Shown here piece after piece: positions 36,240 to 48,637 of a DNA stretch of 64,000 nucleotides. The DNA comes from Cryptomeria japonica (taxonomy: Eukaryota; Streptophyta; Pinopsida; Cupressales; Cupressaceae): the NCBI RefSeq assembly GCF_030272615.1, contig NC_081410.1, positions 121,582,640 to 121,646,639 on the forward strand, in the 5' to 3' direction. The position numbers and the translations under genes are program-made. The notes under the pieces are model-generated. The model did no database searches and was not told where the DNA came from. It saw only the letters and a program-made list of their open reading frames with translations. The first letter of the stretch is position 1; each line of letters begins with the position of its first letter.

Positions 36240-36640
36240 TTTTTTTTTTTCTAAGTTTAAGTTTTTATTATTTTTTTTCAATTCGTGAAAGAACTTTTTT
36301 TGTTTAAATTAGTTTGTTTTTTTTAATTATGAAAATAATTTTTTTTTGAATTGATTACTTTAGGTTTTTTTTTAAGTGTTAGTTTAGCTTTTGATAATCA
36401 AGCAATTTTTTATAAAATTCTTATTTTTGCTTAATGAATGAAAATGAAAATGTTGAAAAACAAAAACAAAAATTAAAATGAAAACGAAACAAAAAAAACA
36501 TGAAAATGAAATAAAAAACAAAAATGTTCAAACGTAATTATAAAAAAAATAAAAATAAAAATGAAAACAAAAACGAAAACGAAAATGAAATTCAAACCCA
36601 AACCTAAGGAATACGCATAATACTTTTAATGCATACATTT
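36240..36640. other. A/T-rich low-complexity stretch
   Basis: T-rich, then AAAATGAAAACG-like purine-rich low complexity. No gene is supported. Confidence 0.6.
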
Positions 36641-37069
36641 AAACCTAGACGTCATTCAGGATCTCATTGTGACCTATAGTTGAGTAAGACAAGTAATAAT
36701 CTACATCCTCTAGCTTCGATTGGGATAATAGTATTAAATTCTTGATCTCATTAGGACCTTTACCTTCAATCATGTTTGTATAGGACCCCTTAAGACAAAT
36801 TAATTATCGCATGTGACCCCAAGTTAAAGTTACATTTATTATCACAAACATGATCTAGGCTTAAGACATAATTAATATGACCCCTTAAGACATTCATTAT
36901 CACATGGCACCCCTTAAACAAGTTTGAAATGTGTACCTAACATATGCAAACAACATTTCATTAGGACCTCTAGCTAATTTATAAGACCCCTCAATTATAT
37001 ACTTTCAATACATGTATATGTATGGACATGTTAAATGCTCTCCATATATATCTGTAAATTTCACTTAAA

Positions 37070-38890
37070 CCCTATTATGTCATAATAGGTCTTAGATTAT
37101 GTCATAAGACCCCTTCAGAGGACCTATAATTATGACATTATACTGCTTAGTAGGACCTATCAAGGGGTATTATGTCATAATAGGACCTATTATGACATAA
37201 TAGGATCTATTATGTCATAATAGGACCTATTATGACATAATAGGACCTATTATGACATAATAGGATCTATTATGTCATAATAGGACCTATTATGACATAA
37301 TAGGATCTATTATGTCATAATAGGTCCTCTTATGTCATGAGACCCCTTAGGAGGACCTATTATGTCATGATAGGTCCTATTATGTCATAAGGCCCCTTAA
37401 GAGGACCTATAATGTCATAATAGGTCCTATTATGTCATAAGACCCCTTAAGAAGATCTATTAGTTTGATCCCCTTTTAAGCCACGTGTCCTGATTAGTTT
37501 GATCCCCTTACTTAAGCCACGTGTCCTATTTAGTTTGATCCCCTTAAGCCTCATGTCCTGATTAGTTAATTTCCCTTTAAGCCATGTCCTAATTAGTTCA
37601 AATGATCCTCATGTCCTGAGAGGAACTATTAGTTTGATCTCCTTTTAAGCCACATGTCCTAATTAGTTTGATCCCTTTAAGCCACATGTCCTATTTAGTT
37701 TGATCCCCTTAAGCCCAAATTTCAAAAAATAGCCATTTGGCGAATATTAGCCACTAAAGTTTTCACCGAGCCTCATATCCTGATTAATTAATTTCCCTTT
37801 AAGCCATGTCCTAATTAGTTAAAGTGTTCCACTTTTAAGCCACATGTGATAATCGGTCCTATTACATGTCATAGTAGGTCCTATTATGTCTTAAGGTGTC
37901 TTATGACATAATAGGTCTTATTATGTCATAATAGGTTCTATGACATAATAGGTCCTATTATGTCATAATGGGTTATATTATGTGATAATCAGCCACATTA
38001 TGTCATAATCGGTCCTATTATGTCGTAATAGGTCCTATTATGTCGTAATAGGTCCTATTATGACATAATACCCCTTAACAAGTCCTATTAAGGGGTCTGA
38101 TGACACAAGAGGTCCTCTTAAGGGGTCTCATGAAATAATAGCACCTATTATGACATAATAGGTCCTATTATGTCATAATAGGTTCTATCATGTCCCAAGG
38201 TGTCTTGTAGCATAATAGGACCTATTATGACATAATAGGTCCTCTCAAGCGGTCTCGTGAAATAATAGCACCTATGTGACATAATAGATCCTATTATGTG
38301 ATAATGGGCCCTGTTATGTGATAATCGGTCTTATTATGTCATCATAGGTCCTCTTGAGGGGTCTTATGTCATAATAGGTCCCATTATGTCATAATGGGTC
38401 CTATTATGTCTTAAGAGGTCTTATGACATAAAAGGACATGTTATGACATAATAGGACCTGTTATGACATAACAGGTCCTCGTAAGGGGTCTCATGACATA
38501 ATAGGTCCTATTAATATATCATAATAGGACCTATTATGACATAACATGACCTATTATGATGTAACATGACCTATTATGTCATAATAGGTGTTATTATGTC
38601 AATCACATAATAGGACCTATATTATGTCATAATATGGCCTATCATGTCTTAAAGGTCTTATGACATAATAGGACCTGTTATGACATAACAAGTCCTTATA
38701 AGGGGTCTCATGACATAATAGGTCCTATTAACACAACATAATAGGACCTATTATGTCATAATAGGTGCTATTATGTCAAGGTATGTCAAGGATCTATGAT
38801 GACATGACATGATTGATTATCATATAATAGGACCTCTTATGACATAATAGGATCTATTATGTCATAATAGATCCTATTATGCCATCAAAC
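37070..38890. repeat. Palindromic 20-bp tandem arrays (two blocks)
   Basis: The unit is TATTATGTCATAATAGGACC and variants (GACAT for GTCAT, GGTCC for GGACC). Each unit is nearly self-complementary, so both strands carry the same word. Block 1 runs about 37070-37450, block 2 about 37850-38890. The second minisatellite lies between them. Regular 20-bp spacing is clearest at 37150-37330. Other parts are scrambled, with AAGGGGTCTTATG variants. Confidence 0.9.
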
Positions 38891-39490
38891 CCCGTAAGAG
38901 GAACTATTAGTTTGATCCCCTTTTAAGCCACATGTCCTAATTAGTTTGATCCCCTTTTAAGCCACATGTCCTAATTAGTTTGATCCCCTTGAGCCACATG
39001 TCCTATTTAGTTTTATCCCTTGAAGTCTCATGTCCTAATTGACCTAATTACTTCAAATGATCCACTTTTAAGCCATGTGTTCTATTTAGTTTGGTCCTCT
39101 TAAGCCACATGTCCTAGTTAGTTAATTTCCCCTTAAGCCATGTCCTAATTAGTTCAAATGGTCCACTTTCAAGCCACGTGTCCTATTTAGTTCGTTCCCC
39201 TTAAGCTACATGTCTTAATTAGTTAATTTCCCCTTAAACCATGTCCTAATTATTTAAAATAATCCCCTTTTAAGCCACATGTCTTATTTAGTTAAATCCC
39301 CTTCCACATGTCCTAATTAGGCCCATTCCCTTAAGTCGTGTCCCAATTAGTTCAAATGATCCCTTTTTAAGCCACGTGTCCTATTTCGTTTGATTCCCTT
39401 AAGCCATGTGTCATAACTAGGTGGACATCCCCTTAAGCCATGTCCTAATTAGTTCAAATGATCACCTTTTAAGCCACATGTCCTATTTTG
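37450..39490. repeat. Second minisatellite (AAGCCACATGTCCTAATTAG type), two blocks
   Basis: A unit of about 33-40 bp holding TTTAAGCCACATGTCCTAAT and TAGTTTGATCCCCTT recurs at about 37450-37860 and 38885-39490. Several units read CCACGTGTCC, which contains a CACGTG palindrome. It alternates in blocks with the 20-bp palindromic array. Confidence 0.85.
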
Positions 39491-39929
39491 TTGGATTTTC
39501 ACAAGGATTTTCACTTTCAACATTCAAAGGAATTTCATCTTCATTAACATGAGGGTTTTTATTTTTAATATCTCTAATTTGTTTCATTTTTTCATGAACA
39601 ATTGTATCAATCTCAACATTGATGTATCCAGCTTCTAGTAAATCATCAACATGAATATCATCTATAATCATATTTTCGGAGAAGGATTTGAAGATGTACT
39701 TGGATTTGAGGATGCAGTACCTGGATCAATCTCCATAATTGTATTATCTTCCACATCATCATCCATAATAACATCATCTACATCCATCTTATCCCCCAAG
39801 GTATCATATCGGAAGTTTGTTGAGTCCTCGTTGTTCTATCTCTTTGACATTTGGCCTCCTTCCGTCTTTCTTCTTGAATTTCCTCAATGGTCATTTTCCT
39901 CCTATGTTTCTTCTTTTGACGTTGTTTAG
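39483..39929 (-). pseudogene. Decayed coding remnant in the CACTA-like element
   Basis: On the minus strand a basic segment (RKMTIEEIQEERRKEAK, about 39880) is followed, after a frameshift near 39800, by an acidic one (MDVDDVIMDDDVEDN). After another break comes an open frame of 62 codons at 39483-39671 (MIIDDIHVDDLLEAG). Charge pattern and length suggest former coding, perhaps the tail of a transposon-encoded protein. No transposase motif can be seen, and the family is not recognised. Confidence 0.4.
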
Positions 39930-40259
39930 ACCCCTTGACTAAAAAATTATGCAATGATTGCCACCTTCAAAAAATGGATATAAAATTGCAACAAAGGAGC
40001 ACCCACAATACAACTAGATCATAAAATGTTGCACAAAAAGTCATACAAAGAATATGTTGTATCACTTAAAATAATTGCTATATATGCATTTATTTTTAAA
40101 AAATACAATGAAAAAGGAAATGGGATCCCGTATCCAAAACGAGATCCCGTTTTAATTTAAAATGGGATCCCATTTGCTTTTTGTATTTTTAATTATTTTA
40201 AAAAACAAAACAAGGTCGTGTATCTTAAATGGGATCTCGTTTCTAAAATTTTTTATTTT

Positions 40260-41040
40260 TGGCCCGATTTTTCCTTTGGATTTTGGCTTGGGAAATGGCT
40301 CTGAGTGTCAACCCTTTGGCTTGGACCTAGTTTGACCTGCAACTTGAAGGCCAAATCAATCTTCATACAAAATAATGACTTCAAAAATATATCTGAACAC
40401 CAAATTTTAAGAATTGTTTTAAATAATAAAAACTCACTTAGTAGAGATTGTCTAGATTCTAAAAATGTATTATTATTTTTTAAATGAATCAATATTTTTA
40501 TTTTTAAAATAATTTCTAATGAAAGAGGTCCATAAACTTGAAATAGCAGGGTTTTTTAGTTTTTTAATAATTTTTTTGGAAAAACAATTATATGGCATCA
40601 AACTAGAGACAATTCTATATAGTTAAAAAAAATAAAGTTTAGGTCAAATTATGTTTGTCGTACACGAGGATTTTTCAAAAAAATGATTATGCCCAATAAA
40701 AAATTAACAAAAAAAAACAATTCAAAAAAATATCCTCATCAAAGGTGAGTGAGTTATAGATCTTTTCCCAAAAGAATTCAGAAAAATACTTTCATTTATG
40801 TCAAATTATGCTTGTCGTACACAGGCATGGTATGGTCCTGAAAAGTGACTTTTAAACTATAGGTTTTAGTAATGTCTAGTCAAACATAATTTTCAAGATC
40901 TGGCTATTAAAATAAATTAAATATTTGGAAAGCAAACTTCGAGCACTACATTTTCTATTACTGACTTTTTTCAAAATTCATTATTTAAGTGCTTCAAATT
41001 TTTAGGTCAACAAGACAAATTCTAAAAAAAGGGGAAAACA
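40260..41040. other. Right interior of the CACTA-like element
   Basis: No gene is supported. The word TCAAATTATGTTTGTCGTACAC occurs near 40632 with a one-base variant near 40801, each followed by unrelated sequence. A 22-bp perfect palindrome (CCACTTTTTGG and complement) lies at 41044-41065. Confidence 0.55.
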
Positions 41041-41081
41041 CTTCCACTTTTTGGCCAAAAAGTGGACTCAACTTCTTGTAG

Positions 41082-41400
41082 GTACCCTTCAAGCTCCTCC
41101 TCTCAGGACTTGGTTTCTCAGCCCTCTAAGGGCTAACAAAAGAAGAAGTCGAAGACTAAGACACAATCTTCATTAGGCAGTGAGAGTCCCTCCAAGAGCC
41201 CTCAACAATCAAATCGGAAGTCCAAATCCACTCCACCACATCCTAATTCTTCAAAGTTTGGTGAGCCTTCCTCCAAGATGAAGAAGAAGTTTAGTGAACC
41301 TTTCGATTTTTGTGGAAGGAGGGACATCCTGTTACCAGATGTTGGAAGAGACTAGAGGCTTTAGAGGAGGCCATGAAACAACATCACATTTCAACCCCTT
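41082..41400 (+). pseudogene. Copia-2 gag, 3' part with zinc knuckle
   Basis: This continues the gag frame from 35943. It is a Ser/Lys-rich basic stretch with one in-frame stop, followed at about 41310-41350 by a CCHC zinc knuckle whose second half is displaced by a single-base frameshift (FCGRRDI in one frame, the His and last Cys in another). The zinc knuckle binds element RNA. A LEALEEAMKQHHIS segment follows. Confidence 0.7.
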
Positions 41401-44400
41401 AGTCTTATTCCTCAAACAAAGGCAAAGGTCAAACCCTTTCTACACGGGTCTTGTCTACCTATACTACTTAGATACTTTATTTTGGTTCTTCTCACCATAT
41501 GACACACTCTCGAGATATTGTTGATTCTCTTTCAGATTGTAACACTAAATAGATTGCAGTGGGGGATTCTACTCAACTTTCATTTTTTGGTTCGGGCCTT
41601 ATTCAACTTGAGGATGGCTATCTTCAAGATGTGCTTGTTATTCTTGGGATCTCCAAAAACCTTCTCTTAGTTTATCAAATATGTCATTCTAGAATAGGGA
41701 AGACAGTTGAGTTCATACCATGTGATGTGATTATTAGAGACCTCCCCGATCCTGATGTTATTATGGCTACTGGGAGTGTTGATCCTACATCTTAGCTATA
41801 CCGCTTTGATGGTTTTGAGAGTCCAACACTTGTTGATTATTCCTTCATATCTCATGAGACTTGGTGAACAACCTTTGGCATGAACGTTTCGGTCATGTCA
41901 ACTACAGGTTCTACAACAAATTAGCACTCACTCTTTGGTGTTTGGCCTACCTTAGATTTATTGTACTAATGGTGTTTGTCGAGGTTGTGTGCTTGGTAAG
42001 CATCACAAGGATTCTTTTCCTTCGGTAGAGTGTTAAGATACCCTTGGAGTTAGTTCATAGAAACCTCATGTCCTTTTCGACTCCATCTTTTTTCGGGGGC
42101 CAAGTATGTGCTCACATTCATTGATGACTTCTCCAAGCATACACAGGTGCACTTCCTTAAGTAAAAGAGGGATGTCTTTGATTTCTTCGGGAGGTATAAG
42201 GTATTTGTGGAGAAGTATTTTGCTATTTTTATAAAGTAGATATGCATAGATAATGGGGGGAGCATGTCAATCAGGCATTCTGAGACTTTTGTACTGAATA
42301 TGACATCCTTCATTAGCTTACAATTCCTTGTACCCCTTAGCAAAATGGTGTTGCTAAGAGGAAGAACATAACACTTCGGGAGATGGTTAATTGCATGATT
42401 TAGTCTAAGGATATAGATGCAACTTTTTGGGCTTAAGTAGTGGATTGCGCTAATTAAATTCAAAATTGGATGCCTCACAAGGCATTGTGACATATGACTC
42501 CTAAGGAGGCTTGATCCCATGTTAAGACTGATGTGTCTTCATTCAGAGTTTTTGGGAGTATGGCTTGGGCATTTATTCCAGATGCACAAAGAAAAACCAT
42601 AGAGAGGAAGAGTCAACCACTGACATTTGTTGGCTATCATGAGGATTCTAAGGCATACATGTTGTTTGATCATGTTTTTAGAGAGGTATTGTTTCAACGA
42701 GATGTCCAGTTTGATGAGTGTTATCCTCTAATGGAATCTCCATCACCAACTTATTTGTCACTTCCTACTCCTCCTTCATTTCTTGAGGATTGTTTTCCTT
42801 TTAAGGATGAGGAAGATGTTTCAGTTTATCCCTCACCACCTGTCCCACCACTTCCTAAGTGCACTTGTAGTACTATTGATGCAGTTGAAGATTGGGTGAG
42901 TGATCATTCATATTCTCATCACACTCATTCATAGAGTTTTGGGGTCTCTCTTGTGATTCGGGTTAATTTTGTAAATCCTTAGAAGTTTTTAGATGCGACG
43001 GGTATTCTAGAGTGGGATCAGGCTATGACAAAGGAGTATTCTTCATTGATGAAGAACCGCATCTGGATTCGTGTTCCTCTTCATAAGGGAAGAAAGTTGG
43101 TGTAGTGCAAGTGGGTGTATCATACCAAGTATGCTATATATGGTTTCATTGATAAGAATAAGGCTCATATTGTTGCTAAGGGGTTTTCACAGGTTGAGGG
43201 CATTGAAGATTCTGAGACTTTTTCTCCTGTTGCTAAGATGGATTCTATTCGCCTTGTAATTTCTCTTTCAACTTCATAGGGATGGTCAGTTTATCAGATG
43301 GATGTGAAGAATGCTTTCTTGCATGGTGATCTTTGTGAGAAGATCTATACAAACCAACCACTTCACTTATTTGTAGGCTTCGACATTCATTGTATGGTCT
43401 CAAGCAAGCCCCTCGAGCATGGTATGAGAAGATAGACACATTCCTACTTTCTACCGGTTTCACACGTTGTCATTTTGATCCCACAGTTTACACTCAGCAT
43501 TAGGAGGTGGATATTTTAATTTTGGTCTTGTATTTAGATGACTTGATTCTTATAGGTAGTTCTTCTTCTATGATTCAAAGTGTTTAACGAGCATTTATGG
43601 AGTGTAGTTTGATATGACATATCTTGGTCTTCTACATTAATTCCTTGGTCTTCAAGTTACTCAGTCTTCGGATGGGATTTCCATTTGTCAACAGAAGTAT
43701 GCTCTTGATATGCTTTAGCAATTTGGCATGATTTATTGCAAGCCCACCCCCATTTTAGTTAGGTATTGTTTTGTCTTCTAGTTGTTCTACTCCTTCAATT
43801 GATGCTATATTTTACAGATAGTTGGTTGGTAGTTTTTTGTACCTAACACACACTCATCTCGATATTTCCTTTATGATTGGTCTAGTCTCTCGATTCTCTC
43901 ATGGTCCACATGAGAGTGAATCGAAGGCTGCCAAATGTATCTTTAGGTGCATCCAGGGCACATTGCACTTTGGCATTCATTATACATTAGGAGACTCTAG
44001 GATTGTTGGCTCCATTAACTCAGATTGGCTGGTGATGTTAATGATCAAAAGTCTATTTCTGGCTTTGTTTTTTGTCTTGGTTTCGACCCCATTGTATAGT
44101 CTTGAAAGAAGCAATCTACTATCGTATTATCATCTACAGAGGCAGAGTATCGAGTAACAGTTCTTGCTAGCCAGGAGGTTTTATGGCTTCATAAATTATT
44201 GACAAAGTTTGGTTACCTCTTAATGGTCCCACTATTCTTTGATGTGACAATCAATGCGCCATTCATATTTCTCACAACCCAGTGGAGCATCAATGAACTA
44301 ATCACATTGAGTTCCACATTTACTTCATTCGATAGTTGATTCGGGATGGTCTTCTCAGCTTGATTACATACCTATGGAGGACCAGGTTGCATATATCTTA

Positions 44401-44440
44401 ACTAAACCCTTGACATCCCCACGTTATCTTTAGTTGCGAT
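41400..44440 (+). pseudogene. Copia-2 pol: protease, integrase, RT, RNase H (decayed)
   Basis: Domains in order: a decayed protease (41450-41820, the DSG site not intact), then the integrase region (41860-42540, many stops). The integrase C-terminal domain follows (42533-42934, FRVFGSMAWAFIPDAQRK). RT spans about 42990-43790, with LYGLKQAPRAWYE at 43390-43430 and a YLDDL box near 43540 where copia usually has YVDDL. RNase H is at 43822-44440 (GSFLYLTHTHLDISF, then SDW at the first catalytic Asp). Stops and frameshifts occur every 100-300 bp. The protein would have cut, reverse transcribed and inserted the element. It cannot be made from this copy. Confidence 0.85.
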
Positions 44441-44700
44441 CAATGCTTGGGTGAAGGAAGTTGTCCTTAGGGGGTGTATTTGAGCCCTTCCTTCCCTTTT
44501 TAGTAGTTCATGTTTCTTTTTTATGCATTGCATCTCTCACTTTTGGAGAGGGGTTTTTTCCCACGTGGTTTTTCTCCTTTTCTCCACTTGGAGAGGCTCA
44601 TTGCTTTGTACATGGGTACCTAATCAAGCTTTTTGTTGTTGAGACCCATTTTTGCATTCATGCATTTAGAGTTTTTCCAACTCACCCTAAGTTTCACTTA

Positions 44701-44708
44701 AGGGGGTA
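44701..44708 (+). other. Copia-2 polypurine tract
   Basis: AGGGGGTA lies directly before the TG of the 3' LTR, preceded by CACTTA. Confidence 0.6.
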
Positions 44709-46200
44709 TGTTAGAGCATATTTAGCTATTATTTTTTTTACAACTAGTTATGCTTCCTTTTTTTTTTCTTAAGTTCACTTAGGAGTGCTTATTTTAGTTG
44801 TGCACCTGGTTTATCTTTAATGTATTGGAATCAAGGAACACTGAGAAGGGGGGGGAGGAGGGGAGGTGGGGTGGGGTGAATCAATGTTCAACAATCTTTA
44901 ACATTATTAATTTGATTCTTCAACCACTTAATGTAATTGAATAAGAGAAATATACAAACACATAAAGCAAATATCCACAACATCATAATACCATGATTTA
45001 AAACATGGAAAACCAACTAAGAAAAAAACAACGGTTGGATTGAGACCCGCAATATTAAAATACTTTGTTAGAAGTATAGAAACATTACATAGGGGAATGC
45101 ACATGCATTCAGGCACACTACCTAGAGCTCATTGCTCAAATTACAATAAGGGCTACAACCCCAGAAGGCTCATTGCCTTACAAAATTATTACAAAAGATT
45201 GCATGAAGGTTTTAACTACTGAATAACATCAACAAATGCCTAAGTATAGTTCCGGTTAATCACAAAAACACATAATCTTACTCTGCTCTGCTACAGTGCT
45301 CTATTCTGCTATATTCTGGAGCACAAATCCTTCACTTATGCACGTGAAACTATGCACAATCACTCATAAAAAAGTTCTACACAACCACCGATATCCCAAA
45401 TGATCATATCAACTAGTCTTTTATATCCCCAACATCAAATTAGGTATTCTTCAAGTCGGCTTCAAGAATACGGTACAAATAATGAAACGTGTATACCAAG
45501 TCAGCTCAATCTGAACTTAAATGCATATGCAGACCAAAAATAATTGTCCACACACTTCCCATATGTCAACTAAACATCCTCGAACATAAATGATCACCAA
45601 AAAAGATCCACATAATCCGCACAATGATTATTTACACAATATTGTTAATGAACACTATTCTAACCAAAACCTGTACACCGAATCTTCTAACTCACTCGAG
45701 AATCAACACTGAAGGCCAAAAACCTGGAATAAGGTAGATAATACATCCATAATATTTCCCAAAGATCCACAACACCAAATATTCAACACAAGTGAAATGC
45801 TAACCAAATTATTGCATATTGTCGGATGTCCTGTTCTATCTCATCGGACCTAACCAAAACTCAATCACACTTTCGGTATGAACAAATCATGAAATTGGGA
45901 TGGGATTTCTAACTTCAGTTTCCATCGATGATAATATCTAACCACCTATGCAATATCTCTCACCAATATTATGCACCTAGTTAGTTAGAGTTGAGCTTTA
46001 TTTAGCTCCTCATGCTTGCACTTTAGATCTCCTAAATTTAGCTTTGTGCTTTCTTTATAAGCACCTCATTGTACAACTGGAACTCATTTTTTATTCCTTT
46101 ATTTTGAGTAATATAGCAATATTTTGTGTAGCTCTCTCTTATGGAAGGAATTCTTGTTTGTCATTTGATCTTACATGGACTTGTGTTGCAATATTTAACA
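44709..46200 (+). repeat. Copia-2 3' LTR, interrupted
   Basis: It begins TGTTAGAGCA and ends TATTTAACA. 44709-44806 and 45973-46200 together equal the 326-bp 5' LTR in extent. The middle is the solo-LTR insert. Confidence 0.85.
44807..45972 (-). repeat. Solo LTR inserted in the copia-2 3' LTR
   Basis: It is bordered by GCACC on both sides (44802-44806 and 45973-45977). The segment around 44930-45060 resembles the copia-4 LTR and the 14415-15843 solo LTR in reverse orientation: a mutated TGTTTTCCATGTTTT area, then an ACGGTTGGATTGAGACCC segment. The distal end reads TTAT where CA would be expected, so that end is mutated or approximate. Confidence 0.6.
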
Positions 46201-46245
46201 TATATTACATATGTTGAATACAATGTCAACGTGCATATATATTAT

Positions 46246-47696
46246 TGATGCATTGCAAAATGGACAAGTGTTAGATTAAAGCCTGTGGTCGTATAACACA
46301 CAAAAACACAAGAAATCGTTAGTGTTAATCAACCAAAAAACTATTCTAAGCAAGCATATCAAAAGAGACACTAAAAAAACATGATAAGATATTTAACCAT
46401 GGAAGCAAATACAATAAGGCATCTCCAAATGCCTTCTACCATGCTCTTAGCTCCTTCTCCCTTGTTCCTCTCCTCTCTAAGTTCCAAATTAGTGTAGCTC
46501 TTAGCAGCTTTTTGCACTATGGATGCTTATAGAGGTTCAAGATTATAGATGATTACTCTAAATGCTATGCAAGTATGAATAAGCTAGAAATGAGGTTATT
46601 ATCTAATCTAGTGTTGATTTTAATCTAAAAGAGTGAATATGAGTAAGATATGCTAAATGCTCTCTAAAATTCTCTATAACTTAGATGCATACAAGTTTTT
46701 CAGGATCTGGAATATGAAGGAATGGGCTCTATTTACAGGAAAAATAGAGCAATGGATGGTTGAGATTGAGTAATCTCAACAACGGTCAGGATTGAATGAT
46801 ATTCAATCCATGTGATGACTTTCAACCCAATCTCAGGATGACAAGTGTCAATGTGAGATAGGTTGAGAGGAGAGAGAATAGGCATTAAATGCTTGACATG
46901 ACCTGAGAGTTAACTTGGGAGTTAAGGTCAAGGTTGGGTTGAATGAATAAATTCTTTATTCAAAGAATAAAGCTTTTATCCAATGGATAAACTCTTGTAC
47001 AAAGGTAAAAGGGATAACCATGGTCAAAGCAATAAATACTTGAGGAGACACATGAGTCACATGAGGGTTGAGTTAGGGGTCAAAGTCCTTAACCATGGGT
47101 GCAAGTGGAATTAACCATTAACGGTCATGTAAGAGCCATAAGTGGTTTGGAAGACTTTAGAGGTTAAATTGTTGAACACACAAAGCATTAAATGCTTTTC
47201 AAAGACTTTGAAGTCTTTGAGAAGTGACTCCAAGTTGCTTAGGAATGTGACAATAATTAAGGGATGGATTAGGTTAATTAGGAAGGGTTTAAAAGAATCT
47301 AGAAGGGGGTTTAGGAGTGTAAGTGGATTTGGTGGGTGAGGGAAAATAAGATTTTAATTAAAATAAAATTAATTTATTTCAACTTGTGGTTGCAACTTGC
47401 ATTTGTAGGAAAATGCAAGTGGAGGGGATTTAATGATTTAAATAAATATTTTATTTAATTTATTCAAAAGAGGAAAAGAGGATTAAATTGAATAAATAGA
47501 ATTTATTCATTTAATTGAGTGTGAATTTGGTTTAATGAATTAATTAAAATAAATTGAATAATTTATTTAATTAATAGGAGAATGTTTGAAGATGAATTAA
47601 TTAAATATTAATTTAATTAACCGATGGCTAGTGGATTTTTAATCAAATAAATACGAAATATTCATTTAATTAAAATGGACAATTTATGTGACTACA
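46246..47696 (-). repeat. Solo LTR, relative of the 9-kb LTR family
   Basis: The plus strand begins TGATGCATTGC and ends GACAATTTATGTGACTACA. It is flanked by ATTAT (46241-46245) and ATTAC (47697-47701), 4 of 5 matching. The end matches that of the 56612-57406 unit (GACAATTTTAGGTGTCTACA) and the left edge of the 9-22 kb element. No coding frame is supported. It contains AATTAATTAAAT-rich tracts near 47440-47660, as do its relatives. Confidence 0.6.
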
Positions 47697-47779
47697 ATTA
47701 CATATCTTAAATATAATGTCAAATTATGTATCTTGTAAACTATAAAAAAATGGTTATAAATTGTAATCAATATTTATAG

Positions 47780-48637
47780 TTAAATTCCTTTGTTTATGGG
47801 GCTGGTTATGTTAATCTATTTAAGGGTGTTAGGAAGGGTGTAAACTGGAATCCACCAAGAGTAAGGTTGGATCAAAGCCAATTTTAATGGGGTGGATTAG
47901 GGAAATATGGGGATGACTAAGGCAAGTTGTGTGGTTATAAATGCAAAAGGAAAGGTCCTATTATTGGCAAAGAAGTAGATAGGGCGGATCACAAATAAAG
48001 AAGCTAAGTTCCAGGCTACCCTCTTGGATTTGATTGCAGGGAAAAAATTAAAATGTGAGAATACATTTGGTAGGGGACTCATAAATTGTTGGTAATGCCA
48101 TACAAATGGGCCAAACTCCAAATTAGAAACTAGGAAATTGCACTTGAATTGTGAAGGAGAAGATTAAACAACTTGAAGATTTCATTGTAACACATGTATA
48201 CTACGAGGGAAATGAGTTGGAAAGTAACATTACAAAGGTGGTTGTGGACATAATTACAAAGGATGTGGAGGTCATGTCAATAGCGGATTGACATGATTTT
48301 TGTAAAACCAACACAGAGTTCCAAGATTTCAATGTTGATTAGGCATGTTAGAAGGGATGAACATCATTATAAGATGATCATTAGTCATGTTAGAAGAGAA
48401 ACGATGGTGTTGAAGCCTAAAGGGTTACCTCTCAAGAACAATTTTGGGATAAGTTTTCATTCCTAATAGTATCATAAGGCCATAAATGGGCAAAAAGGAT
48501 CTAATGAGCCACTCGAGCCATTTGTAGTTGGGGGAATTAGAATGAACATTGCAAAGCAAAGAGCAGTGGCTTGCAATGATATTAATTTCTAGAAGTGGTG
48601 ACTAGAGATGCAAGGTAGGATTTTTCATTGGTAATAG
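47780..48637 (+). pseudogene. LINE RNase H remnant
   Basis: Around 47860-48060 the plus strand reads as a decayed plant LINE RNase H: WIKANFNG (Asp mutated to Asn at the first catalytic position), GMTKASCVV, then ITNKEAKFQA with the Glu. The rest is badly broken. The following 48211-48637 has a near copy at 55056-55500. The end, FHW followed by a stop, abuts the truncated copia-3 LTR. Confidence 0.6.

Larger units (their letters stand above)
35944..41081. mobile_element. CACTA-like (En/Spm) DNA transposon, 5.1 kb, non-autonomous
   Basis: The ends are imperfect inverted repeats. The left reads AGTGCAAGAAGTTGTGTCC and the right, on the minus strand, CTACAAGAAGTTGAGTCC, with 18 of 20 bases equal over the shared part. 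The right end resembles the CACTACAAGAA terminus of CACTA elements. A GTA target duplication (35941-35943 and 41082-41084) matches their 3-bp rule, and gag is in phase without the insert. Subterminal GGGATCCC-type motifs in both orientations lie at about 36025-36200 and 40118-40250. Such clusters are the binding sites for the CACTA-encoded TNPA-type protein. The interior is mostly tandem arrays and one small decayed minus-strand coding remnant. No DDE transposase was recognised. Confidence 0.7.
33748..46200 (+). mobile_element. Copia-2, Ty1/copia element with a CACTA insert and a solo-LTR insert
   Basis: LTRs at 33748-34073 and 44709-46200 (the second interrupted) flank a PBS, gag, a decayed pol and a polypurine tract. 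A CACTA-like transposon occupies 35944-41081 inside gag, and a solo LTR occupies 44807-45972 inside the 3' LTR. Without the inserts the element would be about 6.1 kb, usual for copia. Gene order gag-PR-IN-RT-RNase H identifies Ty1/copia. Many stops and frameshifts show that it is dead. Confidence 0.85.

Noticed and set aside
37070-38890. CRISPR-like array of short repeats
   Set aside because: Units follow each other without unique spacers, the repeat is a self-complementary 20-mer, and the setting is a plant transposon.
35944-41081. Helitron
   Set aside because: The hairpin near 41044 is not followed by a CTRR end, and inverted ends plus a 3-bp duplication fit a CACTA-like element better.
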